A stretch of DNA of 44,682 nt from JAGOUU01 sp964609155 (GCA_964609155.1 CAZSRF010000017.1:1-44682), one strand, 5' to 3'. Positions 22,982 to 30,043 are shown, counted from the first letter of the stretch. Numbers and translations: made by a program. The notes: generated by a model not told the origin, from the sequence alone.

Positions 22982-23001
22982 AGTTAACGCTCCCGTTAAC
23001 T
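22982..23001. promoter_or_regulatory. Inverted repeat AGTTAACG-CTCC-CGTTAACT, candidate operator
   Basis: A perfect 8-bp inverted repeat with a 4-bp spacer, 4 bp upstream of the bfd -35 box, in the divergent ahpC/bfd gap. No U-tract follows, so it looks like a dimeric regulator site rather than a terminator. The regulator is not recognised; it does not resemble an OxyR or Fur site. Confidence 0.5.
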
Positions 23002-23005
23002 CTCC

Positions 23006-23035
23006 TTGACAATGATTATCATTTGCATCTATAAT
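23006..23035 (+). promoter_or_regulatory. Consensus sigma70 promoter of bfd
   Basis: TTGACA (23006-23011), 18 bp and TATAAT (23030-23035), both hexamers perfect, 39 bp before the bfd ATG. It is overlapped by a Fur-like box. Confidence 0.85.
23008..23026. promoter_or_regulatory. Fur box
   Basis: GACAATGATTATCATTTGC matches the Fur consensus GATAATGATAATCATTATC at 15 of 19 positions by my count. It covers part of the -35 box and the spacer of the bfd promoter, so iron-loaded Fur should repress bfd. Confidence 0.72.
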
Positions 23036-23074
23036 AAGCCTATAAACTTAGTAATAAAATAAAAAAGTTATTTA

Positions 23075-23317
23075 ATGTACATATGTGTTTGTAGAGGAAT
23101 TACTGATAGACAAATCCAGGAAGCTGTCCTTCAGGGAGCTAATTCCGTTTGTGATATTCAAAATAAACTAGGTGCCGCCATGGATTGTGGCAGCTGCGTA
23201 GAATGTATTCATGAAATAGTTACTGAGTATCTTATCCCAGCATCTAAAATAAGCACTATCCCTAATCTTCCAACTATTGTATTCTCACACACTGAAGTAT
23301 TTAACGATCCTAAATAA
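23075..23317 (+). CDS. bfd: Bacterioferritin-associated ferredoxin
   Basis: Small [2Fe-2S] protein that donates electrons to bacterioferritin so that stored Fe(III) is released as Fe(II). The BFD-like fold is recognised from MYICVCRGITDRQI and the cluster ligands Cys4, Cys6, Cys38 and Cys41 (CxC-x31-CxxC). At 80 residues it is slightly longer than E. coli Bfd, with an extra tail of about 20 residues. A Fur box overlaps its promoter, so it should be induced in iron starvation, as in Pseudomonas. bfr follows 95 bp downstream. A strong ribosome site is lacking; only AAAAAAGTTATTTA precedes the ATG. Confidence 0.95.
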   Translation: MYICVCRGITDRQIQEAVLQGANSVCDIQNKLGAAMDCGSCVECIHEIVTEYLIPASKISTIPNLPTIVFSHTEVFNDPK

Positions 23318-23325
23318 ATTTTACC

Positions 23326-23353
23326 TTGACTTAATAGTTATATCCCTTAGACT
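23326..23353 (+). promoter_or_regulatory. Candidate separate promoter of bfr
   Basis: TTGACT (23326-23331), 16 bp and TAGACT (23348-23353) lie between bfd and bfr. Without a Fur box here, bfr could be expressed independently of bfd, which makes sense because storage and release are needed under opposite iron conditions. Confidence 0.4.
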
Positions 23354-23412
23354 GTAGTCAACTCCATGAATCAATATGATATAAATCAACCAAATAAAGC
23401 GGTAACTATTAC

Positions 23413-23877
23413 ATGAAATCAGATCCACAAATGATTACGCACCTCAACACCATCTTAGGCAATGAGCTAGTTGCTATCAACCAATATTTTTTGCATTCAA
23501 AAATGCTTAAAAACTGGGGTATTAATAAATTAGCTAGTTATGAATATCAAGAGTCTATCGATGAAATGAAGCATGCTGATAAATTAACTGACAGAATTTT
23601 ATTTTTAAATGGCTTACCTAACTTCCAATCTCTGGGCAAGCTCTATATTGGCCAAGATGTAAAAGAAATTCTAGAATGCGATCTAAAAATAGAATGTAAG
23701 GCTCGTAATGACTTAATTGAAGCCATCAAATATGCTGAATCAATAAGTGATTATCCAACACGAGTGCTGCTAGAAAGTATTATGACTTCAGAAGAAGAAC
23801 ATATAGACTTTTTAGTAACTAACTTGGAGTTAATCAACAAAATTGGTTTGCAAAATTATATACAAAGCAACATCTAG
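23413..23877 (+). CDS. bfr: Bacterioferritin
   Basis: Haem-containing 24-mer ferritin that oxidises and stores iron in the cytoplasm. The ferroxidase ligands Glu18, Glu51, His54, Glu94, Glu127 and His130 and the haem ligand Met52 are all in their E. coli positions, so the subunit should be fully active and bind haem. The length of 154 is close to E. coli Bfr (158). It pairs with the upstream bfd and forms an iron storage/release module opposite ahpC. The start ATG at 23413 fits the family N-terminus (MKSDPQMITHLNTILGNELVA), although no clear ribosome site precedes it. Confidence 0.96.
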   Translation: MKSDPQMITHLNTILGNELVAINQYFLHSKMLKNWGINKLASYEYQESIDEMKHADKLTDRILFLNGLPNFQSLGKLYIGQDVKEILECDLKIECKARNDLIEAIKYAESISDYPTRVLLESIMTSEEEHIDFLVTNLELINKIGLQNYIQSNI

Positions 23878-23904
23878 ATTCAAAACTCGCAATTTTATTT
23901 AACT

Positions 23905-23942
23905 CGTATTATTATTACTAATAAGCAAGTAGTTATAATACG
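23905..23942 (+). terminator. Probable terminator after bfr
   Basis: CGTATTAT (23905-23912) pairs perfectly with ATAATACG (23935-23942); ACTA/TAGT extends the stem inward, and ATTTTTAA follows. It lies 28 bp past the bfr stop and just before the ribosome site of the next gene, so it may act as a weak terminator or attenuator. Confidence 0.5.
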
Positions 23943-23961
23943 ATTTTTAAAAGGATTTAAA

Positions 23962-24456
23962 ATGAAACAACGTTTTTTCATCATGCTCTTTTCTGCAGTA
24001 CTAACAAATATTAGCTTTGCACAGGAGGGTATTGTTTTAAGTAGCCCAGGTTCCAATCAATCCCAACCTGCAACAAATAACTCTACTCAACCATTGGAAT
24101 CAGTAGATGCAATCTGCAATGCCAGCAATGAAACATTCAAAGAAATACAACTTATAGTTGATAAACTTAATGATGGTAGATTGGATAATAAAGACGTAGT
24201 GAATACACTCATACAAATAAAAAAACCATGGGAAAATAGAAATTTAGCTAATAGATGTAATGACTACCGCTCTAATGAGATATCTTGCCCACCAGCTTCT
24301 CAAGAAATGAAACTTATTACAATATCTGACTCCATGATAGCAATAGTTAATATATTATCATATAAAGCTGAAAATGCATTTTCACCGCAAGAAATAAAAA
24401 ATCGCTATGAAGCAGCAAAAGCCAATCACGTAACTCTTTGTAACTCAATAAAATAA
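23962..24456 (+). CDS. Small secreted protein, unknown function
   Basis: A 164-residue product with a clear signal peptide (MKQRFFIMLFSAVLTNISFA, cleavage near Ala20/Gln21). An Asn/Ser/Gln/Pro-rich linker follows to about residue 45, then a helical domain with four cysteines (52, 99, 109, 160). Family not recognised; the location is periplasmic or outside by inference. AAGGA lies 7 nt before the ATG. Its TAA stop shares one base with the ATG of the thioesterase gene, so the two genes are translationally coupled and probably form an operon with kup. Confidence 0.75.
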   Translation: MKQRFFIMLFSAVLTNISFAQEGIVLSSPGSNQSQPATNNSTQPLESVDAICNASNETFKEIQLIVDKLNDGRLDNKDVVNTLIQIKKPWENRNLANRCNDYRSNEISCPPASQEMKLITISDSMIAIVNILSYKAENAFSPQEIKNRYEAAKANHVTLCNSIK

Positions 24457-24908
24457 TGTTGACAGATTTAAACCAATACCCAGTAATTGTAGATCTTCCT
24501 GTACAATGGGGAGAAATGGATTCATTCCAGCATGTTAATAATGCTATATATTTTAAATATTTTGAACACTCGCGTATAGCCTATCTAACCAAAATTCATT
24601 ATAGTGAAACATTAGCAGAAACAGATATTGGCATTATTGTTGCATCAATTCAAGCTAAGTTTATTTTACCTTTAACCTACCCTGATACTATCAAAATTGG
24701 CTGTAAAATAAGCTCAATGACGCAAGATCGTTTCGTAATGGATTATGCAATATTGAGCACTTCTACAAATAAAATAGTAGCTACAGGAAGCAGTATAATA
24801 GTAGCATATGATTATAAAAATAAATGCAAAACTAATATACCAGATAGCTATAAAAACAGCATAAAGAATATTGAAAATTGTCATGGGCAAATTAGCCGCT
24901 GCACGTAA
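24456..24908 (+). CDS. Acyl-CoA thioesterase, 4-hydroxybenzoyl-CoA thioesterase / YbgC-FadM type
   Basis: Hotdog-fold thioesterase that hydrolyses an acyl-CoA in the cytoplasm. The hallmark WGEMDSFQHVNNAIYFKYFEHSR (residues 18-40) carries the catalytic Asp22 and His26. A central ASIQAKFILPLTYPD stretch matches the family core. The length of 150 is normal. The substrate cannot be told from sequence. It begins on the last base of the preceding stop (TAATG), and its 3' end overlaps kup by 26 bp. The final residues (ENCHGQISRCT) exist only in the overlap, so the C-terminus is not conserved in type. Confidence 0.9.
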   Translation: MLTDLNQYPVIVDLPVQWGEMDSFQHVNNAIYFKYFEHSRIAYLTKIHYSETLAETDIGIIVASIQAKFILPLTYPDTIKIGCKISSMTQDRFVMDYAILSTSTNKIVATGSSIIVAYDYKNKCKTNIPDSYKNSIKNIENCHGQISRCT

Positions 24909-26772
24909 AAAAAGAAAAGCCTTATTATCACTAGCAACACTTGGAATAGTCTATGGTGATATTGGTACCAGCCCTTTATATGCCTTCCGTGAGTCCCTTG
25001 CTAACTTAAATATTAATGAAGCTAACGTTTTTGGCGTGTTGTCTCTTATACTGTGGACACTCATTTTGGTCATATCAGTCAAATATATTCATTTCGTCCT
25101 AAGAGCTGATAATGATGGAGAAGGAGGAGTTCTTGCTTTATTAGCTCTTCTAAAACGTTATAGTACTAAATCAAATCAAATTATTTTGTCTATTGCTATT
25201 TTAGGTGCCGGTTTGCTTTTTGGAGATGGTATGTTAACTCCTGCTATGTCCGTATTAAGTGCTGTTGAAGGGCTTAGCCTTATCTCTCCTGTGTTTTCTA
25301 GTCTCGTTATTCCTATTACTTTAGCTATTTTAATCTCTTTATTTTTATTCCAACATCATGGCACAGCCAAAATTGGCAACTTATTTGGACCTATTATTAT
25401 AATTTGGTTTGCGACTATTGCTGTGTTAGGTATACGACATATTATTATTAATCCTCAAATATTAAAAGCTGTTAATCCATTTTATGCTGTGCAATTTTTT
25501 TATAGTAACTCATGGTTAGGCTACGGAGTCCTAGGTAGTGTTTTTCTTGTTGTAACTGGCGGAGAAGCTCTATACGCTGATTTAGGCCATTTCGGCAGAA
25601 AACCTATTACAGTTTGTTGGTTTTATATTGTTCTTCCCTCTTTGTTATTAAATTATTTTGGCCAGGGTGCTAATATTTTACAAAATCCTGAGGCAATATC
25701 TAATCCTTTTTATGCATTAGCTCCAGCTTGGTTTTCTTACCCATTAGTAATTTTAGCTACTCTAGCAACTATAATTGCTTCTCAAGCAGTTATTTCTGCT
25801 ACTTTTTCTTTGATGAATCAAGCTATGCTTCTGGAACTCTGCCCTCGGATGCCTATAAAACAAAAATCGAAAAGAATACGAGGCCAAATATATATACCTA
25901 TTGTGAATTTAGTATTATGCATTGGTGCTTTATTATTAGTTCTCGGCTTTGGAAGCTCTAGTAATCTTGCACATGCTTATGGAATAGCTGTTAACTTGGT
26001 CATGCTCACAGTTACAATATTAATCGTCAGAATTGCTCATACTCATTGGCATTGGTCGGTATTAAAAATATCTTGTATATTTTCAATATTTATTTGTATT
26101 GATATTGCCTTTTTAGGCGCAAACTTTGAGAAAATATTAACCGGTGGTTGGGTACCATTATTCATGGCATTTGTTGCAGGAGTCATTATGATAACATGGA
26201 AAACCGGCATGAATTATTTACATTCAAGCTATTATATTGACAAAATTGATTTAGCCAGCATCAGCGAAGAACTTAATGATCCTAGCTTGAAGTACATCAA
26301 AGACTTTCCTATGGTATTTATTACCGACCCTTATGATAGAAGCGGCGGAGCATTGCTGCACTATTTAAAATTAAGTAGAGCAATTCCAGAAAATATACTT
26401 TTAGTAAGTAATATTATTGCCAATCAACCCTATATTTTGCAATCTAATCGTTATGAGTTTAATGAAATTTCCCCTGGTATTTATCGAATAAATATGAATT
26501 TTGGCTTTATGGAAGTTATCGATTTACCACATGCTCTTTCACTAGTAATCCCAACACTACCAGAGCATATAAAAAATAAAGTTGATATTAAGCGAGCCAC
26601 ATTTTTAGTGGAGATAACAAATATAGTGGTCACGGATAAACATAGTGTATTCTATTTTCATTGGCAAGAAACATTATTTGAGTTCTTAATGCGTGCTTCA
26701 GCTATGGATATTGAGTTCTTAAAACTACCGCACAACCGCACTATAGCAATAGGTAGCTACTGTGAAATTTAA
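24883..26772 (+). CDS. kup: Low-affinity potassium uptake protein Kup
   Basis: Inner-membrane K+/H+ symporter of the KUP/HAK/KT family. The N-terminal signature LATLGIVYGDIGTSPLYAFRE and GGEALYADLGHFGRKPI are characteristic. About twelve transmembrane segments occupy residues 15-440, followed by a cytosolic C-terminal domain of about 190 residues. The length of 629 matches family members. I chose ATG at 24883 (MGKLAAARKKRKA) rather than the TTG four codons earlier. The 26-bp overlap with the thioesterase gene implies coupled translation. A palindrome-rich transposon-like element begins 39 bp after the stop and may also stop transcription. Confidence 0.96.
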   Translation: MGKLAAARKKRKALLSLATLGIVYGDIGTSPLYAFRESLANLNINEANVFGVLSLILWTLILVISVKYIHFVLRADNDGEGGVLALLALLKRYSTKSNQIILSIAILGAGLLFGDGMLTPAMSVLSAVEGLSLISPVFSSLVIPITLAILISLFLFQHHGTAKIGNLFGPIIIIWFATIAVLGIRHIIINPQILKAVNPFYAVQFFYSNSWLGYGVLGSVFLVVTGGEALYADLGHFGRKPITVCWFYIVLPSLLLNYFGQGANILQNPEAISNPFYALAPAWFSYPLVILATLATIIASQAVISATFSLMNQAMLLELCPRMPIKQKSKRIRGQIYIPIVNLVLCIGALLLVLGFGSSSNLAHAYGIAVNLVMLTVTILIVRIAHTHWHWSVLKISCIFSIFICIDIAFLGANFEKILTGGWVPLFMAFVAGVIMITWKTGMNYLHSSYYIDKIDLASISEELNDPSLKYIKDFPMVFITDPYDRSGGALLHYLKLSRAIPENILLVSNIIANQPYILQSNRYEFNEISPGIYRINMNFGFMEVIDLPHALSLVIPTLPEHIKNKVDIKRATFLVEITNIVVTDKHSVFYFHWQETLFEFLMRASAMDIEFLKLPHNRTIAIGSYCEI

Positions 26773-26800
26773 TAACTGGTTAATCTTTATACAACTGCTT

Positions 26801-26810
26801 ATAGAGAAGG
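26801..26810. repeat. Left target-site duplication of the MITE-like element
   Basis: ATAGAGAAGG at 26801-26810 is repeated exactly at 27100-27109, directly flanking the two terminal inverted repeats. This is the expected footprint of transposition. The following C (26811) is also present after the right copy (27110), so 11 bp is an alternative size. Confidence 0.85.
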
Positions 26811-26867
26811 CAGGGCTGTCCAGCGAATAGTTGTAAACTCAAATATAATTACCGGGGATAGCGTCAT

Positions 26868-26929
26868 CCTACAATTTTTCTGTTCGAAATATTGAAAAGA
26901 AGTAATAACTTTCACAGAAAAATTTTAGG
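26868..26929. repeat. Internal palindrome 1 of the element
   Basis: CCTACAATTTTTCTGT (26868-26883) pairs with ACAGAAAAATTTTAGG (26914-26929) at 15 of 16 positions around a 30-nt loop. It is bordered by GTCATCC on the left and GGATCCAG on the right. Confidence 0.85.
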
Positions 26930-26984
26930 ATCCAGAGGCGATCTTGCTTATTGGTGCCAATAAGGTAGATTTTTCCTGGATCCT
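26927..26984. repeat. Internal palindrome 2 of the element
   Basis: AGGATCC at 26927-26933 and GGATCCT at 26978-26984 are the outer arms. Inside, ATCT-TGC-TTATTGG (26941-26954) faces CCAATAA-GGT-AGAT (26957-26970), with a 2-nt loop and a perfect 7-bp inner stem. Confidence 0.75.
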
Positions 26985-27043
26985 TGAATTTTTTTGCGAA
27001 TTTTTAGTGTTCTTTTCAAGCTCTCGAGCAAAAAAATCCAAGG
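26982..27043. repeat. Internal palindrome 3 of the element
   Basis: CCTTGAATTTTTTTGC (26982-26997) pairs with GCAAAAAAATCCAAGG (27028-27043) at 15 of 16 positions. It ends in GGATGAC (27042-27048), the mirror of the GTCATCC that opens palindrome 1. Confidence 0.85.
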
Positions 27044-27302
27044 ATGACGTCGTTGAGGGCATGTTATTTAATCTTCCAACTATTCATCGGACAGCCCTGA
27101 TAGAGAAGGCGCTTTAGTGCTCATAATTTCTCTTTGTATTAAACGCTACGAGAATACAAGCTGGAAGCTATGACTGCTCTATATTATTTTTTAATAAAAA
27201 AATCTTACCTCACATAACTCATTGTTTTATAGCGCATTTATTGTTTTTTTCTAAACTAATCAGCGTGATAGTCCTGGTTATTTAAAAAAATTTAGAAAAA
27301 AC

Positions 27303-27332
27303 TTGACAGAGATGTAATTCGACTTGCATAAT
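27303..27332 (+). promoter_or_regulatory. Sigma70 promoter of the ankyrin-type gene
   Basis: TTGACA (27303-27308), 18 bp and CATAAT (27327-27332). Its -10 box overlaps an ATG at 27331, so that ATG would not be transcribed. This supports the ATG at 27367 as the true start. Confidence 0.65.
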
Positions 27333-27366
27333 GCCATCATACTTACATGTACATAGGAAAAATTAT

Positions 27367-28254
27367 ATGCGATTTATTTTAGACTGGGATGGGGCTTTTA
27401 GAAGTGAAGTTGATATAGATATAGAGCATTTGCCATCTGCTGTGCATTATATTNNNNNNNNNNTTGGACGTTATTCGTATGACGCTGGCTATAAAATTAA
27501 CTACCCTGATGATATTTACGATGGACAAACTATCTTTATTGAAGGGGTGGATATTTTTAAAGTTGCTCACAGTGGCACTGAGGAATTTTTAACTCAATGG
27601 ATTGCTGCAGGTCGTAGTGAAGATAGGGATGAATCAAGAAAAAACGCTCTTCATCATGCCGCTAGGGCAAGGTATTATCATCATGAAGTGATGGCAGCAG
27701 GGCCTCTATCACCTGAAGAGAGATTTCGTCGCCAGGAACGAAGAGAAGCAGAAGATGCTGCCTCAGCTCGTAAAATTCAAAGACTATTAACTTATGGTGT
27801 AGATGCATCTGCAATAGACAGAGATGGATTAACACCTTTACATACTGCCTGTCTTCATAAACGGCCACAAACAATATTGACATTGCTTAGAAACAGTGAA
27901 GATTTGCATGCTGAAGTTACTTCTAGAATACCCAATGTTCATTATGAGGGGCTTATTGACACAACTATATGTCCTTATGCAAGAAGAACACTACAAACGT
28001 TCGAATTACTGCACCCCGTCGGTCATCATCCTTTGTTGTTGCCTCCTCCATTCATAGCAGCACCCCGTATGCCAGGGCTAAGCGTAATCGAAATACTACA
28101 TATATTTAATCATCCTGAAATAACAGAAATGCTGCAAGATAGATTAGAAATACTGGAGTTTGAGAGGGTTCATGCGGCTGAAGCTGACATTACCAGAAGA
28201 AATCAAGAAGCAGAGCCTGCTGCATGGAGAATACCTCCTCTTCATCCTCGATGA
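27367..28254 (+). CDS. Ankyrin-repeat-type protein, candidate effector (contains assembly gap)
   Basis: The product has two recognisable ankyrin-like units: one around NALHHAARARYYHHE and a clearer one, YGVDASAIDRDGLTPLHTAC, followed by LHKRPQTILTLLRNSEDLHA. Between them lies a charged helix (EERFRRQERREAEDAASARK). There is no signal peptide or membrane segment. In Legionellales such proteins are often type IV-secreted effectors (inference; the secretion system is not in view). I chose ATG 27367 because AGGAAA stands 6 nt before it and the upstream ATG falls in the -10 box. Ten N at 27454-27463 interrupt codons about 30-33, so the reading across the gap is unproven. The 3' part becomes G+C-rich, and the frame probably shifts near the stop. 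Confidence 0.7.
   Translation: MRFILDWDGAFRSEVDIDIEHLPSAVHYIXXXXGRYSYDAGYKINYPDDIYDGQTIFIEGVDIFKVAHSGTEEFLTQWIAAGRSEDRDESRKNALHHAARARYYHHEVMAAGPLSPEERFRRQERREAEDAASARKIQRLLTYGVDASAIDRDGLTPLHTACLHKRPQTILTLLRNSEDLHAEVTSRIPNVHYEGLIDTTICPYARRTLQTFELLHPVGHHPLLLPPPFIAAPRMPGLSVIEILHIFNHPEITEMLQDRLEILEFERVHAAEADITRRNQEAEPAAWRIPPLHPR
27454..27463. other. Ten undetermined bases (assembly gap)
   Basis: A run of N inside the ankyrin-type gene. Ten is not a multiple of three, yet the same frame is open on both sides, so either the true length is 1 mod 3 or the agreement is chance. Confidence 1.
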
Positions 28255-28392
28255 TGCAGAGATGATGCCAGCCCCAAGAGCTGCTGCTCTCCACGCTGGC
28301 TATCCTCAACCAATGGCAGTGGTAGCACTGGCACCCAGAGCTGCAGCCGCTGCTCCTGAGCTCCCTGATGGCCGTCCTGAAGCAAGACCTTA
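28255..28392 (+). pseudogene. Out-of-frame 3' continuation of the ankyrin-type gene
   Basis: Just past the TGA at 28252-28254 a different frame is open to a TAA at 28390-28392 and encodes an Ala/Pro-rich stretch (DDAEMMPAPRAAALHAGYPQ onward). It has the same G+C-rich, low-complexity style as the last codons in frame (EPAAWRIPPLHPR). A one-base indel near the GATGATGC direct repeats (28250-28257, 28261-28268) would join them. It could be a real mutation, a sequencing error close to the N gap, or chance. Confidence 0.45.
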
Positions 28393-28435
28393 ATAAGTTA
28401 TTCAGGATTTGTTTAGTAGACTTAATCTTAAAAAT

Positions 28436-28466
28436 CCCAGTTTTGCGCGCTTTGCGCTTCACTGGG
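28436..28466 (-). terminator. Terminator of the STAS/HATPase operon
   Basis: CCCAGT (28436-28441) pairs with ACTGGG (28461-28466), with an inner GCGC/GCGC pairing. On the minus strand ATTTTTAAG follows. It lies about 70 bp after the HATPase stop. The rest of the convergent gap to 28392 shows nothing else. Confidence 0.55.
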
Positions 28467-28538
28467 TGGTAAAGCACATACGCCAGGACACTGGTGCGCT
28501 TTCAAACTCTATAGATTGATTGAATTATTGTAGACTCA

Positions 28539-29084
28539 CTAATGCTTATTAAGTGCTGCTTTTTTTGATTGATAAACATAATCCCTTGCGATGACAGCCT
28601 TGCTTTCATCAGATTTAACTTTGTAATAGACTGTCATACCATTACCTGAAGCAGTATATTCCACTTTTTCTGCAATGCGATGGACAATATACAATCCTTT
28701 ACCAGATACTTTATGCAGCATCAAAGGTGCTGAAGAGTACTGAGCATGATTAAAACCTTTGCCACTGTCTAAAATTTTAATAGTTAATACATTTTCCTCT
28801 GAATGATAAGAAAGCATAAGATGAATAGAACCAGAAACTAAATCAGCTAGCTTCTGTTTGCGCACATTATAATATTCTTGAAGGCCATGTTGCTGTTTAA
28901 TATGTGAAGATAATTCTAAAATCCCATGATCTAAACAGTTATTATACAGCTCAGTCAAAATTGTTGTAATCTCACTTGTGGAAATGGAAGGCAAGCGCTC
29001 TTTTAAGCCTTCCACTAATTCTGGAATAGGATTAGTCTTTTTTAGATCGTTTGTGTTAAACAAGTACTCTTGCTTCCAGTCCAT
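28539..29084 (-). CDS. HATPase-domain anti-sigma-type kinase (RsbW/SpoIIAB-like)
   Basis: Serine kinase/anti-sigma-like protein of a partner-switching pathway. The GHKL ATP site is complete: N-box ILTELYNNCLDHG, G1 box ILDSGKGF and G2 box GKGLYIVH, followed by the usual GNGMTVYYKV strand. At about 182 residues it carries an N-terminal extension of about 40 residues relative to RsbW and no other domain. Starts considered: GTG 29099, ATG 29090, ATG 29084. I chose 29084 because GAGAG is 8 nt upstream of it. It begins 38 bp after the STAS gene stop on the same strand, so it should phosphorylate that protein. The target (sigma factor or other) is unknown. Confidence 0.85.
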   Translation of the reverse strand: MDWKQEYLFNTNDLKKTNPIPELVEGLKERLPSISTSEITTILTELYNNCLDHGILELSSHIKQQHGLQEYYNVRKQKLADLVSGSIHLMLSYHSEENVLTIKILDSGKGFNHAQYSSAPLMLHKVSGKGLYIVHRIAEKVEYTASGNGMTVYYKVKSDESKAVIARDYVYQSKKAALNKH

Positions 29085-29122
29085 ATCCATAACTCTCACA
29101 TATATTAATTAGTTACAGAAAA

Positions 29123-29446
29123 TTATTCTATATTGAATAAACTATCCAATTTAGTAATATACAAAATACGTTTGATATCTGCAGGAGTGTTAACAATTTG
29201 AATTTGCGCATCATCTCCACCAGCATAATCACGCAACGTCAACAACATCCCTAAGGCTGAACTATCTAAATAATCAGAGTTTTTTAAGTCAATAACATAT
29301 TTGTCAACACTATGACCACTTTTCTCATAGCTATCTCTAAAGTCATGTAATGCTCTAAAATCAAATCTGCCATTGATATGAATAGTTAATTCGTGATTCT
29401 TTTCGCTGTAATCAGTTGCCACTGACATATCACTAGTTCTTGCCAT
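29123..29446 (-). CDS. STAS-domain anti-sigma factor antagonist
   Basis: A 107-residue single STAS domain (SpoIIAA/RsbV/HsbA type). The phospho-acceptor site is YLDSSALGML (residues 59-68), with Ser62/Ser63 in the DSS box. When unphosphorylated it should bind the anti-sigma-type kinase encoded next. AGGGG lies 6 nt before the ATG. It is the first gene of a two-gene operon. The upstream gap 29447-29614 is AT-rich, with a palindromic ATTTAAAATATATTTAAAT-like stretch and probably its promoter. No PP2C phosphatase to reset the switch is nearby. Confidence 0.9.
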   Translation of the reverse strand: MARTSDMSVATDYSEKNHELTIHINGRFDFRALHDFRDSYEKSGHSVDKYVIDLKNSDYLDSSALGMLLTLRDYAGGDDAQIQIVNTPADIKRILYITKLDSLFNIE

Positions 29447-29614
29447 AACAAACCCCTAGAATTACTGAAATTGATATTGTAGTTATAAATTCAACTAAGC
29501 TCATTACTAATACTAGCAAATAATAATGGTAAGGCAATAAGAGATTTAAAATATATTTAAATATTTTCATATTTTGAACTAGATCCATTGATGTCTTAGT
29601 GGCGTGTCAACAAA

Positions 29615-30040
29615 CTATTTGGAGTTACATTCTACAAGGGCAATATTAATAATAGCTAACAACATTGCATTTAATCCATTTTTACGCGTTGGACTTAAAT
29701 GCTTATCGAGACCAATCTCAGCTATAAAATTAGGCTTAGAATTAAGGATTTCTGTACACGTACGGTTACTATAAATAGTAAGCAATAAGTAGATAAGTCC
29801 ATTGACAATTGCTGAGTCACTTGTAGCATACAATGTGATATTTTTATCTGCTTCTACTTTATGATACATCCAAACATTAGACTGACAGCCTTTAATCTTA
29901 AATTTATCTTGTTTGTACTGTTCAGGAAATGCTTGCAGATTGCTGCCAAGATCAATTAAAAATTGATACTTGTCCAACCAATTATCAAACATATTAAAAT
30001 TATCAACAATTTCTTGTTGGCTTTGATTTATACTTTGCAT
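29615..30040 (-). CDS. sufE: Cysteine desulfuration protein SufE
   Basis: Accepts persulfide sulfur from SufS (or CsdA) and passes it to the Fe-S scaffold SufBCD. Recognised from EIVDNFNMFDNWLDKYQFLIDLG, the sulfur-accepting Cys52 in IKGCQSNVW, and the GLNAML helix near the C-terminus. The length of 141 is normal. It lies 3 bp after the DUF455 gene stop on the same strand, so the two are cotranscribed. No sufSBCD genes are in the window. Alternatives are the close paralogue CsdE; these cannot be separated by sequence alone here. Confidence 0.92.
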   Translation of the reverse strand: MQSINQSQQEIVDNFNMFDNWLDKYQFLIDLGSNLQAFPEQYKQDKFKIKGCQSNVWMYHKVEADKNITLYATSDSAIVNGLIYLLLTIYSNRTCTEILNSKPNFIAEIGLDKHLSPTRKNGLNAMLLAIINIALVECNSK

Positions 30041-30043
30041 ATT

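Larger units (their letters stand above)
26811..27099. mobile_element. 289-bp MITE-like element with 23-bp terminal inverted repeats
   Basis: The left end CAGGGCTGTCCAGCGAATAG (26811 onward) and the reverse complement of the right end (27077-27099) agree at 20 of 23 positions, with the first 11 perfect. A 10-bp direct repeat flanks the element. It contains no ORF of note, so any movement would need a transposase in trans. The interior, from GTCATCC (26863) to GGATGAC (27048), holds three long stem-loops in series. The insertion lies between kup and the ankyrin-type gene and explains most of the 558-bp gap 26773-27330. The remainder, 27110-27330, is AT-rich promoter DNA of the next gene. The transposase family is not identified; a 9-13 bp duplication is typical of IS4-type enzymes. 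Confidence 0.85.

Noticed and set aside
24883..24908. Thioesterase/kup overlap as a sign of frameshift or fusion
   Set aside because: Both proteins are of full family length; a short overlap between operon genes is ordinary.
27331..27366. Earlier ATG of the ankyrin-type gene
   Set aside because: It overlaps the -10 box of a good promoter and has no ribosome site, while ATG 27367 has AGGAAA at 6 nt.
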